From NCBI GenBank assembly GCA_003223695.1, contig QHVY01000305.1, positions 4,269 to 11,616 on the forward strand: a stretch of 7,348 bases of DNA. Direction: 5' to 3'. The notes below the pieces were generated by a model. It was not told the DNA's origin, ran no database searches, and was given only the letters and a program-made list of their open reading frames with translations. The position numbers were made by a program, and so were the translations under genes. This stretch comes from Acidobacteriota bacterium (GTDB taxonomy: Bacteria; Acidobacteriota; Thermoanaerobaculia; Gp7-AA8). Below are positions 1 through 6,228 of this stretch, one piece after another. The number at the start of each line of letters is the position of its first letter. Position 1 is the stretch's first letter.

Positions 1-25
1 GACGTATCACGAGGTCGGTGCTCAT
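1..25 (-). CDS. Start of a probable SRPBCC/AHSA1 (START-fold) protein, partial
   Basis: Only the first eight codons are inside the window and they read MSTDLVIR. The ATG (25-23, minus strand) shares its A with the last base of the ArsR repressor's TGA stop (27-25). This TGATG junction is typical of translationally coupled gene pairs. Repressors of this ArsR subgroup are very often followed by an SRPBCC/AHSA1-like protein that binds hydrophobic ligands, and those proteins commonly begin with this kind of sequence (Met-Ser/Thr-Asp-hydrophobic-Val, then Arg). The family call therefore rests on context and eight residues, not on a visible domain. That a gene starts here is fairly safe; its identity is inference. 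Confidence 0.55.
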
Positions 26-339
26 CACCGCGTCAAAAACTTCTCCAACGCGTCGAGCCTGGCGTTCCAGAATTCTCGATGGTGCTCCAGCCACCTGGCT
101 GCGTCGCGCAGCGGCTTCGCATTCAGCCGAAGCCAGTGCTCGCGCCCTCGGATCCTCCGCTGAACGAGGCCCGCGCCCTCGAGAACTTTGACGTGCTTCG
201 AGACTCCGTTGAGCGAGATTGGAAATCGATGCGCGAGATGCGTCACGTTCACCTCGCCCTTTGCAAGCTCTGAGAGAATCGCGCGGCGCGTCGGATCGGC
301 GATGGCACCGTAAACTCGATCCAGCTTGTATTCAACCAT
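25..339 (-). CDS. ArsR-family winged-helix transcriptional repressor
   Basis: This 104-residue protein has the normal size for an ArsR-family DNA-binding regulator. The N-terminus carries the ADPTRRAIL signature (residues 14-22). The helix-turn-helix covers about residues 32-59, with recognition helix around SLNGVSKHVKVLEGAGLV, followed by the wing RRIRGREHWLRL (61-72). The C-terminal helix REFWNARLDALEKFL matches the subgroup paired with SRPBCC proteins. It has no cysteine, so it lacks the ELCVCDL metal site of ArsR/SmtB sensors and probably does not sense metal through thiols. I chose the ATG at 339 over an upstream in-frame start at 381 because homologues start at MVEY and because the extra residues would be read through the promoter region. 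No Shine-Dalgarno sequence precedes this ATG, so the mRNA may have almost no leader. It is divergent from the DUF899 operon and probably represses it and itself through the inverted repeat at 329-350. Confidence 0.9.
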   Translation of the reverse strand: MVEYKLDRVYGAIADPTRRAILSELAKGEVNVTHLAHRFPISLNGVSKHVKVLEGAGLVQRRIRGREHWLRLNAKPLRDAARWLEHHREFWNARLDALEKFLTR

Positions 340-354
340 TCGGTTGAATATTAT
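326..354 (+). promoter_or_regulatory. Candidate promoter of the DUF899 operon
   Basis: A TATTAT hexamer (349-354, one mismatch to TATAAT) lies 17 bases after TTGTAT (326-331), which keeps only the TTG of the -35 consensus. Transcription would begin near 361, just before the ribosome binding site at 364-370. The inverted repeat fills the spacer and reaches into the -10 box, so bound repressor would exclude RNA polymerase. The -35 is weak and the assignment rests on position and the -10. Confidence 0.45.
329..350. promoter_or_regulatory. Probable ArsR operator: perfect 9-4-9 inverted repeat
   Basis: The arms TATTCAACC (329-337) and GGTTGAATA (342-350) are exact reverse complements separated by four bases. 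The match breaks at the next pair out (328/351). The repeat lies between the divergent ArsR and DUF899 genes, where an autoregulatory dimeric repressor would bind. On the minus strand the second arm begins inside the repressor's start codon (ATG at 339-337) and supplies codons 2-3 and part of codon 4. On the plus strand the right end overlaps the putative -10 box at 349-354. The perfect dyad is seen directly; binding by the adjacent ArsR protein is inferred. Confidence 0.8.
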
Positions 355-355
355 C
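350..355 (-). promoter_or_regulatory. Candidate -10 box for the ArsR gene
   Basis: Read on the minus strand, 355-350 is GATAAT, one mismatch from TATAAT. It would place the transcript start about four or five bases before the ATG at 339, giving a nearly leaderless mRNA. This fits the lack of a Shine-Dalgarno sequence. I see no good -35 at normal spacing, so the call is weak. Confidence 0.3.
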
Positions 356-363
356 ACGCGCCC

Positions 364-370
364 GGAGGAG
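364..370 (+). promoter_or_regulatory. Ribosome binding site of the DUF899 gene
   Basis: GGAGGAG has its GGAGG core at 364-368, six bases before the ATG at 375. It is the strongest Shine-Dalgarno sequence in the window and fixes the start of the first gene of the rightward operon. Confidence 0.8.
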
Positions 371-374
371 AAAG

Positions 375-1088
375 ATGGCAAGTGAAGTCTCGAAACATCC
401 GGTCGTCTCTCGCGAGCAGTGGATGAGTGATCGCAAGGCGTTTCTGGCGAAAGAAAAGGAATTCACGCGTCTGCGCGACGATCTGAGCCGGCAGCGCCGC
501 GAGCTCCCGTGGGTCAAAGTGGAGAAGGAATACATCTTCGAGGGGCCGAAGGGAAAGGAGAAGCTGGCTGACCTCTTCGAAAAACGCAGCCAGCTCATCG
601 TCTATCACTTCATGTTCAGCCCGGAGTGGGACGCAGGATGTCCCCACTGCTCCCATTGGGCCGACAACTTCAACGGCGTGATCGTGCATCTCAATCATCG
701 CGACGTGACGATGGTGGCCATCTCGCGCGCGTCGTATAGCAAGCTCGCCGCCTACGAGAAGCGAATGGGATGGAGCTTCAAATGGCTGTCGTCGCACGAC
801 AGCGATTTCAATTTCGATTACCACGTTTCGTTCACTCCCGAGGAGTTGAAGAAGAAGAAGGCGATTTACAACTACACGATGCAGGATCCCGGTTCCGCCG
901 ATCGCGAAGGAACGAGCGTCTTTTTCAAGGATCGATCCGGCAACGTCTTTCACACGTATTCAACGTACGCGCGCGGCATCGACATGATGAATGTCGACTA
1001 CCAGTACCTCGATCTCGTGCCGAAGGGGCGTGACGAGGGCGACCGCGGTCCGTATTGGGTGCGGCGACACGATGAATATGACCGCTGA
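375..1088 (+). CDS. DUF899 family thioredoxin-like protein
   Basis: This 237-residue protein matches the DUF899 family along its whole length. It opens with a helical segment (HPVVSREQWMSDRKAFLAKEKEFTRLRDDL, split by the family's conserved RREL-W region near residues 41-46). The thioredoxin-like core follows: YHFMFSPEWDAGCPHC (about 77-92), then SHWADNFNG. A WSFKWLSSHDSDFNFDYHVSF block and the C-terminal QYLDLVPKGRDE segment complete the pattern. Cys89-Pro-His-Cys92 sits at the thioredoxin CXXC position. The same CPHC tetrapeptide is the DsbA active site, whereas DUF899 members I recall usually have CPSC. A dithiol/disulfide role is plausible, but the substrate is unknown. There is no signal peptide, so it is probably cytoplasmic. 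It is the first gene of the operon and its 3' end overlaps the next gene. Start supported by a strong ribosome binding site. Confidence 0.9.
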   Translation: MASEVSKHPVVSREQWMSDRKAFLAKEKEFTRLRDDLSRQRRELPWVKVEKEYIFEGPKGKEKLADLFEKRSQLIVYHFMFSPEWDAGCPHCSHWADNFNGVIVHLNHRDVTMVAISRASYSKLAAYEKRMGWSFKWLSSHDSDFNFDYHVSFTPEELKKKKAIYNYTMQDPGSADREGTSVFFKDRSGNVFHTYSTYARGIDMMNVDYQYLDLVPKGRDEGDRGPYWVRRHDEYDR

Positions 1089-1644
1089 TCGGGTGGCTAT
1101 GGTCGCCGGCGCGTCGATGCCCTGGATGCGCATGCCGGGGCAGAGCTGGCTCGGCGCAGCGGCGATGTTCATCGCCATGTGGGCAGTGATGATGATCGCC
1201 ATGATGACGCCCTCGCTCGTGCCGACGCTGTGGAGAAATCGGCACCGGCTGGCAATCGCCGCCGGATATTTTTTCGTCTGGATCCTTGTGGGCGCCGCTG
1301 TCTACCCGATCGGAGTCGTCGTAGCATTCGCCACAATGCGTTGGCCGGCGCTAGCACACGCAGTCCCACTCACCGCGTGGAAGGCGCGTCAGCTCCAAGC
1401 ATGCCGCTCCCCGGAATGCGCGAAAAACCCGTGGCGGCACGGGCTTCGCCTCGGTTTGCGCTGCACTCTCTGCTGCTCGGGACTGATGTCGATCCTCCTC
1501 GTCATCGGCGTCATGAACCTTGTAGCGATGGGCGTCGTGACCACCGCGATCACCGCCGAGCGGCTTGCGCCGAAACCACAGATCATTTCGCGCGTCATCG
1601 GCGTGGCGGCAATTGTTGCCGGAGCTGTCATCTCCTATGCCTGA
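1072..1644 (+). CDS. DUF2182 family integral membrane protein, shortened
   Basis: The conserved core of DUF2182 (predicted metal-binding integral membrane protein) is clear: WMRMPGQSW, then AMWAVMMIAMMTPSLVPTLW, TAWKARQLQACR, and WRHGLRLGLRCTLCCSG followed by GVMNLVAMGVV. From the ATG at 1072 it is 190 residues. Hydrophobic segments lie near residues 28-48, 60-86, 136-162 and 171-190. Cysteines 111, 116, 131, 134 and 135 could bind metal or be redox active. The function of the family is unknown. Members I recall are about 250-280 residues; this one appears to lack the first membrane helix and the hydrophobic stretch that usually precedes TAWK. The start is uncertain: ATG at 1072 or 1078 overlaps the DUF899 gene by 17 or 11 bases, and ATG at 1099 lies just after its stop. 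None has a strong ribosome binding site, which suggests coupling. Confidence 0.8.
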   Translation: MNMTADRVAMVAGASMPWMRMPGQSWLGAAAMFIAMWAVMMIAMMTPSLVPTLWRNRHRLAIAAGYFFVWILVGAAVYPIGVVVAFATMRWPALAHAVPLTAWKARQLQACRSPECAKNPWRHGLRLGLRCTLCCSGLMSILLVIGVMNLVAMGVVTTAITAERLAPKPQIISRVIGVAAIVAGAVISYA

Positions 1645-2323
1645 CGACAGCTCGACGCGATCGTGGAACGCTGCAGCGGATGACTGGGTCGCGCACGCTG
1701 ACGAAAACGACTACCGAAATTTTTTTCTGCTGCCTCGGATGCTGCGGATGTTGGGGAACGTGGCAGGTCGAAACATCCTGGATCTCGGATGTGGTGAGGG
1801 CGGCTACTCGCGGGAGCTGGCACAGCGAGGCGCACGCGTGACAGGCGTCGATGGAAGTGAACGCCTCATCGAAATTGCTCGCGAGCGCGCACGCGCCGCA
1901 AAGCTCGACATCGAGTACGTCTGCGCAAATGCCAGCGCGCTCGAAGGCCTTCGCGACGAGTCATTCGACGTGGTGATGGCCGCCATGAGCCTGATGGACG
2001 TCGAGGACTATCCCGCTGCCGTGCGCGAAGTGCATCGAGTTCTTGTTGCCGGCGGCGAGCTGCTGATGAGCATCACGCATCCGTGCTTCACCGCGCCCGT
2101 TTCGCATTGGGTGCGAGATGCCGCCGGTGGGCTCGAGGTCTTTGCCGTCGATCGGTACTTCGATCGCGCCGCGTGGGAAGATCAAATCACCGGACGGTTC
2201 CGCACGCCGGTGATTCGCCGTCACCGGCCGCTCGAGGATTATGTCGCGTCGCTCCTCGAGACCGGATTCCTCTTGCGCGTGAGAATTCCCTATTTCTTAT
2301 TCATGCGCTGGCAGAAAGTTTGA
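1637..2323 (+). CDS. Class I SAM-dependent methyltransferase
   Basis: This 228-residue protein has a Rossmann-like methyltransferase fold. Motif I is NILDLGCGEGGYS (46-58), which binds S-adenosylmethionine. The acidic residue ending strand 2 is Asp72 in VTGVDGS. SFDVVMAAMSLMDVED (109-124) is the motif IV region, and HRVLVAGGELLMSITHPCF (133-151) is the motif VI region. The C-terminal half (PLEDYVASLLETGF, then RIPYFLFMRW) resembles small-molecule methyltransferases of the Methyltransf_11/25 type. The acceptor cannot be predicted. The ATG at 1637 overlaps the DUF2182 stop by eight bases (ATGCCTGA), and no close ribosome binding site is present, so translation is probably coupled. The last 20 residues look compressed: the segment usually found between the GF and the IPYFL motif is almost absent. 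It is probably cytoplasmic and co-transcribed with the two genes before it. Confidence 0.9.
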   Translation: MPDDSSTRSWNAAADDWVAHADENDYRNFFLLPRMLRMLGNVAGRNILDLGCGEGGYSRELAQRGARVTGVDGSERLIEIARERARAAKLDIEYVCANASALEGLRDESFDVVMAAMSLMDVEDYPAAVREVHRVLVAGGELLMSITHPCFTAPVSHWVRDAAGGLEVFAVDRYFDRAAWEDQITGRFRTPVIRRHRPLEDYVASLLETGFLLRVRIPYFLFMRWQKV

Positions 2324-2362
2324 CCAACCGTCTCTTGCGATAAGCTCTCTTTGTCACCACAA

Positions 2363-4978
2363 ATGGAGCTCACGACCGGCAGTCGTTTAGGTCCGTATGA
2401 GATCGTCTCGCGCATCGGCGCCGGCGGCATGGGCGAAGTATTCCGCGCACGCGATACGCGCCTCGACCGCAGCGTCGCAATCAAGATCCTGCCGAGCGAT
2501 TTCGCTCCGAGTGCGGAGATGAGAGCTCGTTTCGAGCGCGAGGCCAGAGCGATCTCGCGTCTCAATCATCCGCACATCTGCACGATTCACGATGTCGGTC
2601 ATGAGAACGGAATCGACTATCTCGTGATGGAGCTCATCGAAGGTCAGCCGCTGTCAGACATTCTTTCAAAAGGGCCGTTGCCTGTGGATCAGGTGTTGCG
2701 GTATGGCAGCGACATCGCCGATGCGCTGAGCAGAGCGCACAAAGCCGGTGTGGTTCATCGTGATTTGAAGCCAGGCAACATCATGATCACGAGGAACGGC
2801 GCCAAGCTTCTCGATTTCGGCCTCGCGAAGAGCGGCCTGGAAAGCGACAACGATGCTCCCGCAGAGACACTTCAAAAGCCGCTGACGGCGGAAGGCACGA
2901 TCGTCGGCACGTTTCAGTACATGGCGCCCGAGCAGATCGAAGGCAAAGAGGCGGACCCGCGCACCGACATTTTCTCGTTTGGCGTGGTGCTGTACGAGAT
3001 GGCCACTGGAAGACGTGCATTCGAAGGAAAAACAAGAACAAGCCTGATCGCGGCGATCGTCGCCAGCGAACCTGCCTCAATCTCGCAAGTGCAGCCGCTC
3101 GCGCCTGCTGCTCTGGACCGTTTCATCAGAAAGTGCATTGCCAAAGATCCTGAGGATCGATGGCAGTGTGCGGCCGATTTGAAATGGGAGTTGCAGCGAA
3201 TTCATAGCGAGGTCGCTGCGCCCGCGGCGGCTGCGCCGTCTCGCAATTCACGCATCGCATGGAGCGTCGCGACTGCTGCACTATTGGCCGCTGCAATCAT
3301 CGCCGGATTTGCGCTGCGCCGAGGGAGCAATGTGCGACCGATTCGCTTCACGATCGGCCCGCCGCCCGGCTGGACTGTCGCAGTCGACTACAACCTCGGC
3401 CCAATGGCCGTGTCGCCGGACGGCAGGTACGTCGCATTCCCCGCACGAGAAGACGTTACCGGACGCGTCTTGATCTGGATTCGTGATCTTGCTAGCACAC
3501 AATCGAGGGCGCTACCGGGCACTGACGGAGCCGGCATGAGCTTCTGGTCCCCCGACTCGAGTGCCATCGGGTTTTTCGCCGGTGGCTATCTCAAGCGTGT
3601 CGATCTCGCCGGTGGCGCGCCACAGACTCTTTGCGTGGCGGCGTGGGGGCGCGGCGGCGCGTGGTCGCAGAACAACGAGATCCTTTTTTCTCCTGGTCCG
3701 AACGCACCGCTATACCGTGTGAGCGCCACGGGCGGCGTCCCTCAGCAGGTGACGCGGTTGGATCGTTCACAAAAAGAGATCACCCATCGATATCCTCAAT
3801 TTCTTCCAGACGGCAAGCACTTCCTGTTTCTTGTTCGGAGTCCATCGACACGCGAGCACCTTGGTGATAAATTCGTCATCAATGTCTCTTCGACTGTTTC
3901 GTACGCCGACCCCGGCTATCTGCTGTTTCTGCGGGATCGCACGCTGATCGCGCAGCGATTCAATCCCGACACGTTGCAATTGGAGGGCACGCCGACGGCG
4001 GTCAGTCGCGAGCCCGTGCAGTATCACCCCTCAGCTTTCGGAATGTTCAGTTGTTCGCGAGCGGGCGTGCTGGCGTACGTGGCGGGCACGCAAAATTCCA
4101 CATTGCAGTGGCTGGACCGCTCGGGCCACATTGAACCTGCTGTGGCCGTCGAGGCGGACTACGTCAGTCCTCGGCTGACAGACGACCAGCAGCAGATTCT
4201 CTACTCGTTACCTGACGAGACGACGGGCAATCTGGATATTTGGCTCTACGATATGAAGCGGCATGTCGCCCGTCGGATGACGTTCGATCCTCGCGATGAT
4301 TTTGCTCCCGTTCTGACGCCAGATGGTAAGCGCATGATCTTTTCCTCGAACCGCACGGGAACTCCCAACATCTATATCAAACCCGTGGACGCGCAGGAGG
4401 AGGAGGCGTTGTTGCCGGAAGCCAGCGCCGATTTCGTTGAATCGATTTCTCACGATGGCCGCACGATTCTGTTTCGTCGCTTGTCGGCTGGAATGCAGAA
4501 CGACATCTACTCCGTACCGGTGACCGGCGGCGCACCCAGCGTACTGGTGACATCGAGGTTCAACGACATCCAGCCCGTTTTTTCGCCGACGGGACGATGG
4601 GTCGCGTACGCGTCCGACGAATCCGGCCGATACGAGGTCTATGCCACACGATTTCCGCGGACGGAATCGCGCGTACAGATCTCCACTGACGGCGGAATGC
4701 AGCCGGTCTGGCGAGGCGATGAAAAGGAATTGTTCTATGTCGCTCCGGGAGATCGCATCATGTCCGTGGCGATCGAGGAATCGGGCGACGCTCTGAGGCC
4801 CGGCCCGCCGGCACATGTTGTCGATATTCCGTTCCGGCCATCGCGTAACGACGAACGCGAGTACGACGTCACGCGCGATGGCAAACGGCTGTTGGTCAAC
4901 AACCTTCCGCGCGAGCGGCGCTCGTTGCCGATCACCGTCGTGCTGAACTGGCAGACGGATCTCACAACTCAGCGCTGA
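2363..4978 (+). CDS. Transmembrane Ser/Thr protein kinase with PD40/TolB-like beta-propeller
   Basis: From the ATG at 2363 this is an 871-residue eukaryotic-like kinase. The kinase domain covers about residues 9-280 and looks active. It has the glycine loop GAGGMG (19-24), VAIK lysine 41, helix-C glutamate near 60, HRD 132-134 with Lys136 and Asn139, DFG 151-153, a Thr-containing activation segment and APE 188-190. An Ala/Pro-rich linker precedes one transmembrane helix (about 299-316). The rest is a WD40-like propeller region with PD40 repeats such as SPDGRYVAF, TPDGKRMIFSSNRTG and SPTGRWVAYASDESG. It ends with the VVLNW motif seen in this architecture. The kinase is expected in the cytoplasm and the propeller outside, as a ligand sensor. 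A TTG at 2351 is possible, but homologues start near the ATG. There is no clear Shine-Dalgarno sequence or own promoter, and it lies 39 bases after the methyltransferase, so it may be co-transcribed. Its 3' end overlaps the convergent amidohydrolase. Confidence 0.93.
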   Translation: MELTTGSRLGPYEIVSRIGAGGMGEVFRARDTRLDRSVAIKILPSDFAPSAEMRARFEREARAISRLNHPHICTIHDVGHENGIDYLVMELIEGQPLSDILSKGPLPVDQVLRYGSDIADALSRAHKAGVVHRDLKPGNIMITRNGAKLLDFGLAKSGLESDNDAPAETLQKPLTAEGTIVGTFQYMAPEQIEGKEADPRTDIFSFGVVLYEMATGRRAFEGKTRTSLIAAIVASEPASISQVQPLAPAALDRFIRKCIAKDPEDRWQCAADLKWELQRIHSEVAAPAAAAPSRNSRIAWSVATAALLAAAIIAGFALRRGSNVRPIRFTIGPPPGWTVAVDYNLGPMAVSPDGRYVAFPAREDVTGRVLIWIRDLASTQSRALPGTDGAGMSFWSPDSSAIGFFAGGYLKRVDLAGGAPQTLCVAAWGRGGAWSQNNEILFSPGPNAPLYRVSATGGVPQQVTRLDRSQKEITHRYPQFLPDGKHFLFLVRSPSTREHLGDKFVINVSSTVSYADPGYLLFLRDRTLIAQRFNPDTLQLEGTPTAVSREPVQYHPSAFGMFSCSRAGVLAYVAGTQNSTLQWLDRSGHIEPAVAVEADYVSPRLTDDQQQILYSLPDETTGNLDIWLYDMKRHVARRMTFDPRDDFAPVLTPDGKRMIFSSNRTGTPNIYIKPVDAQEEEALLPEASADFVESISHDGRTILFRRLSAGMQNDIYSVPVTGGAPSVLVTSRFNDIQPVFSPTGRWVAYASDESGRYEVYATRFPRTESRVQISTDGGMQPVWRGDEKELFYVAPGDRIMSVAIEESGDALRPGPPAHVVDIPFRPSRNDEREYDVTRDGKRLLVNNLPRERRSLPITVVLNWQTDLTTQR

Positions 4979-4979
4979 G
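4968..4979. repeat. Perfect 12-base palindrome carrying both convergent stop codons
   Basis: CTCAGCGCTGAG is its own reverse complement. On each strand it contains CAG CGC TGA in the reading frame of the gene ending there. Both the kinase and the amidohydrolase therefore finish with Gln-Arg-stop encoded by the same bases. The dyad has no loop and no following T run, so it is unlikely to be an intrinsic terminator. Confidence 0.9.
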
Positions 4980-6228
4980 AAGCCAACTCCTCTGATTGTT
5001 TGAAAAGCGCGTCGAGATCCGCACGCCGCAACAGGCGGCCGCCGACGATGACGGCATTAATTTTCTGCGTATTGTGAATGTCGTCGAGGGGATTGGCGTC
5101 GAGAAGCACGAAATCGGCGATTTTGCCGCGATCGATCGAGCCGAGCTCCTTCGCTTTTCCAACGATGTTCGCGGGAGTAATGGTCGCCGCTTGCAGCGCC
5201 TCGAGCGGAGTTAGGCCGCAGTCGACCAGCAGCGCGAGCTCATCGTGCAGCGAGAAGCCGGGGATGCGCGGTCCGGCGATATCGGTACCGGTGATGAGCG
5301 TGACGCCGGAGCGATGGGCGATGCCGACGATTTTCAGGAATTCGGCAAATGTATCGCGATAATTTTGACGATCCTGCGGCGTGATCGGAGTGATCGCTTT
5401 TCGGTTCGATGCGGCCACATAACGCATGTGTGGATCGGACGCGAGCTGGTCGGTGGTCACCGACAGCCAAGCAGCAAGTGTCGGATCAAAAACGGTGTGG
5501 TTCTTTACAAAAACACGGAACAGCCGCTCGGCTTCTCCATCCTCGCCAAAATGCCGAATCGCTGCGGCCAAATTCTCATCCTTGTGCGCCGTCGAGAACG
5601 TGCCTTCGAACAGCGTGTCGGTGTGCTCGATCGTCGCCTGTCCGGCATTCGAAGCTTCTTCGGGCGAAACGGTCATCGGAATGTGACCGACGACATCGAT
5701 GCCGAGTTTCTTTGCCTCGTCGATGAGCGCGAGGTATGAATCGCGAGGCAGCCGGCGATGCACTTTCAGAAAATCGACACCGACTTCCTTCAGCGCTCGC
5801 GCGACACCCCGAGTCTCATCGGGATTTCCCGGCACCATCTGGTATTGATTGAATTTTTGGCCGTTGAGGATCGGGCCGACACGGAAAATTCGCGGGCCCG
5901 TGATCAGACTCGATGCGATTTTCGTGCGCCATTCATCGATTTCGCCGAGCCGAGAGCCCATGTCGCGAACTGTCGTAACACCATTGGCGACGAGTACCGG
6001 CAGCGCGCTCGCCGTGGTCCAGCTCAGGTGAACGTGCATGTCCCACAAGCCGGGAATGAGAAACCTGCCGCGCCCATCGACCACCTGTGCGTCCGGTGGC
6101 ACTGCGATGTTTCCGATGTCAGCGATGCGGCCGTCGCGGACGACGATCGTCGCGTCGTGCACGATCGGGCCGCTCGTGTTGATCACTGTGACATGCGTAA
6201 TCGCCAGGCAAAGCAGCAACGACTTCAC
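4969..6228 (-). CDS. Metal-dependent amidohydrolase (imidazolonepropionase-like)
   Basis: This 419-residue protein belongs to the amidohydrolase superfamily of TIM-barrel hydrolases that cleave amide bonds in cyclic amides, dipeptides or related compounds. The full ligand set for a binuclear metal site is visible: His65 and His67 in GLWDMHVHLSW, Lys155 in DFLKVHRRL (the usual carboxylated lysine), His182 in VVGHIP, His202 in TIEHTDTL and Asp316 in ITGTDIAG. N- and C-terminal strands (THVTVIN, DGRIADIG, GKIADFVLLDANPL, VIVGGRLL) form the flanking beta-sandwich. The substrate is unknown. The start is a GTG at 6228, which shares GTGA with the phospholipase D-like stop and has a good ribosome binding site at 6239-6234. 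Related proteins normally carry a signal peptide, but here MKSLLLC runs straight into the first strand, so export is doubtful. It converges on the kinase with a 10-base overlap. Confidence 0.92.
   Translation of the reverse strand: MKSLLLCLAITHVTVINTSGPIVHDATIVVRDGRIADIGNIAVPPDAQVVDGRGRFLIPGLWDMHVHLSWTTASALPVLVANGVTTVRDMGSRLGEIDEWRTKIASSLITGPRIFRVGPILNGQKFNQYQMVPGNPDETRGVARALKEVGVDFLKVHRRLPRDSYLALIDEAKKLGIDVVGHIPMTVSPEEASNAGQATIEHTDTLFEGTFSTAHKDENLAAAIRHFGEDGEAERLFRVFVKNHTVFDPTLAAWLSVTTDQLASDPHMRYVAASNRKAITPITPQDRQNYRDTFAEFLKIVGIAHRSGVTLITGTDIAGPRIPGFSLHDELALLVDCGLTPLEALQAATITPANIVGKAKELGSIDRGKIADFVLLDANPLDDIHNTQKINAVIVGGRLLRRADLDALFKQSEELASQR

Noticed and set aside
25..381. The longer ArsR reading frame starting at 381
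   Set aside because: Its 14 extra residues would cross the operator and the DUF899 start region. Homologues start at MVEY, and the ATG at 339 fits the dyad.
354..953. A 199-codon open frame on the minus strand opposite the DUF899 gene
   Set aside because: It lies wholly antisense to a clear DUF899 coding region and shows no recognisable domain. Long antisense frames are expected in GC-rich DNA.
1179..1841. A 220-codon plus-strand frame overlapping the DUF2182 and methyltransferase genes
   Set aside because: It is a different frame of two recognised genes, full of Arg and Pro, and has no domain.
2320..2346. A possible kinase promoter with TTGACC over the methyltransferase stop
   Set aside because: TTGACC is one base from the -35 consensus, but no acceptable -10 lies at 16-18 bases. 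The nearest candidates are too close and poor.
4208..4816. A 202-codon minus-strand open frame inside the kinase propeller region
   Set aside because: It is antisense to well-supported PD40 repeats, is rich in Arg and His as shadow frames are, and has no motif.
4968..4979. Palindrome as a bidirectional rho-independent terminator
   Set aside because: It has no loop, is only 12 bases long and has no T run on either side.
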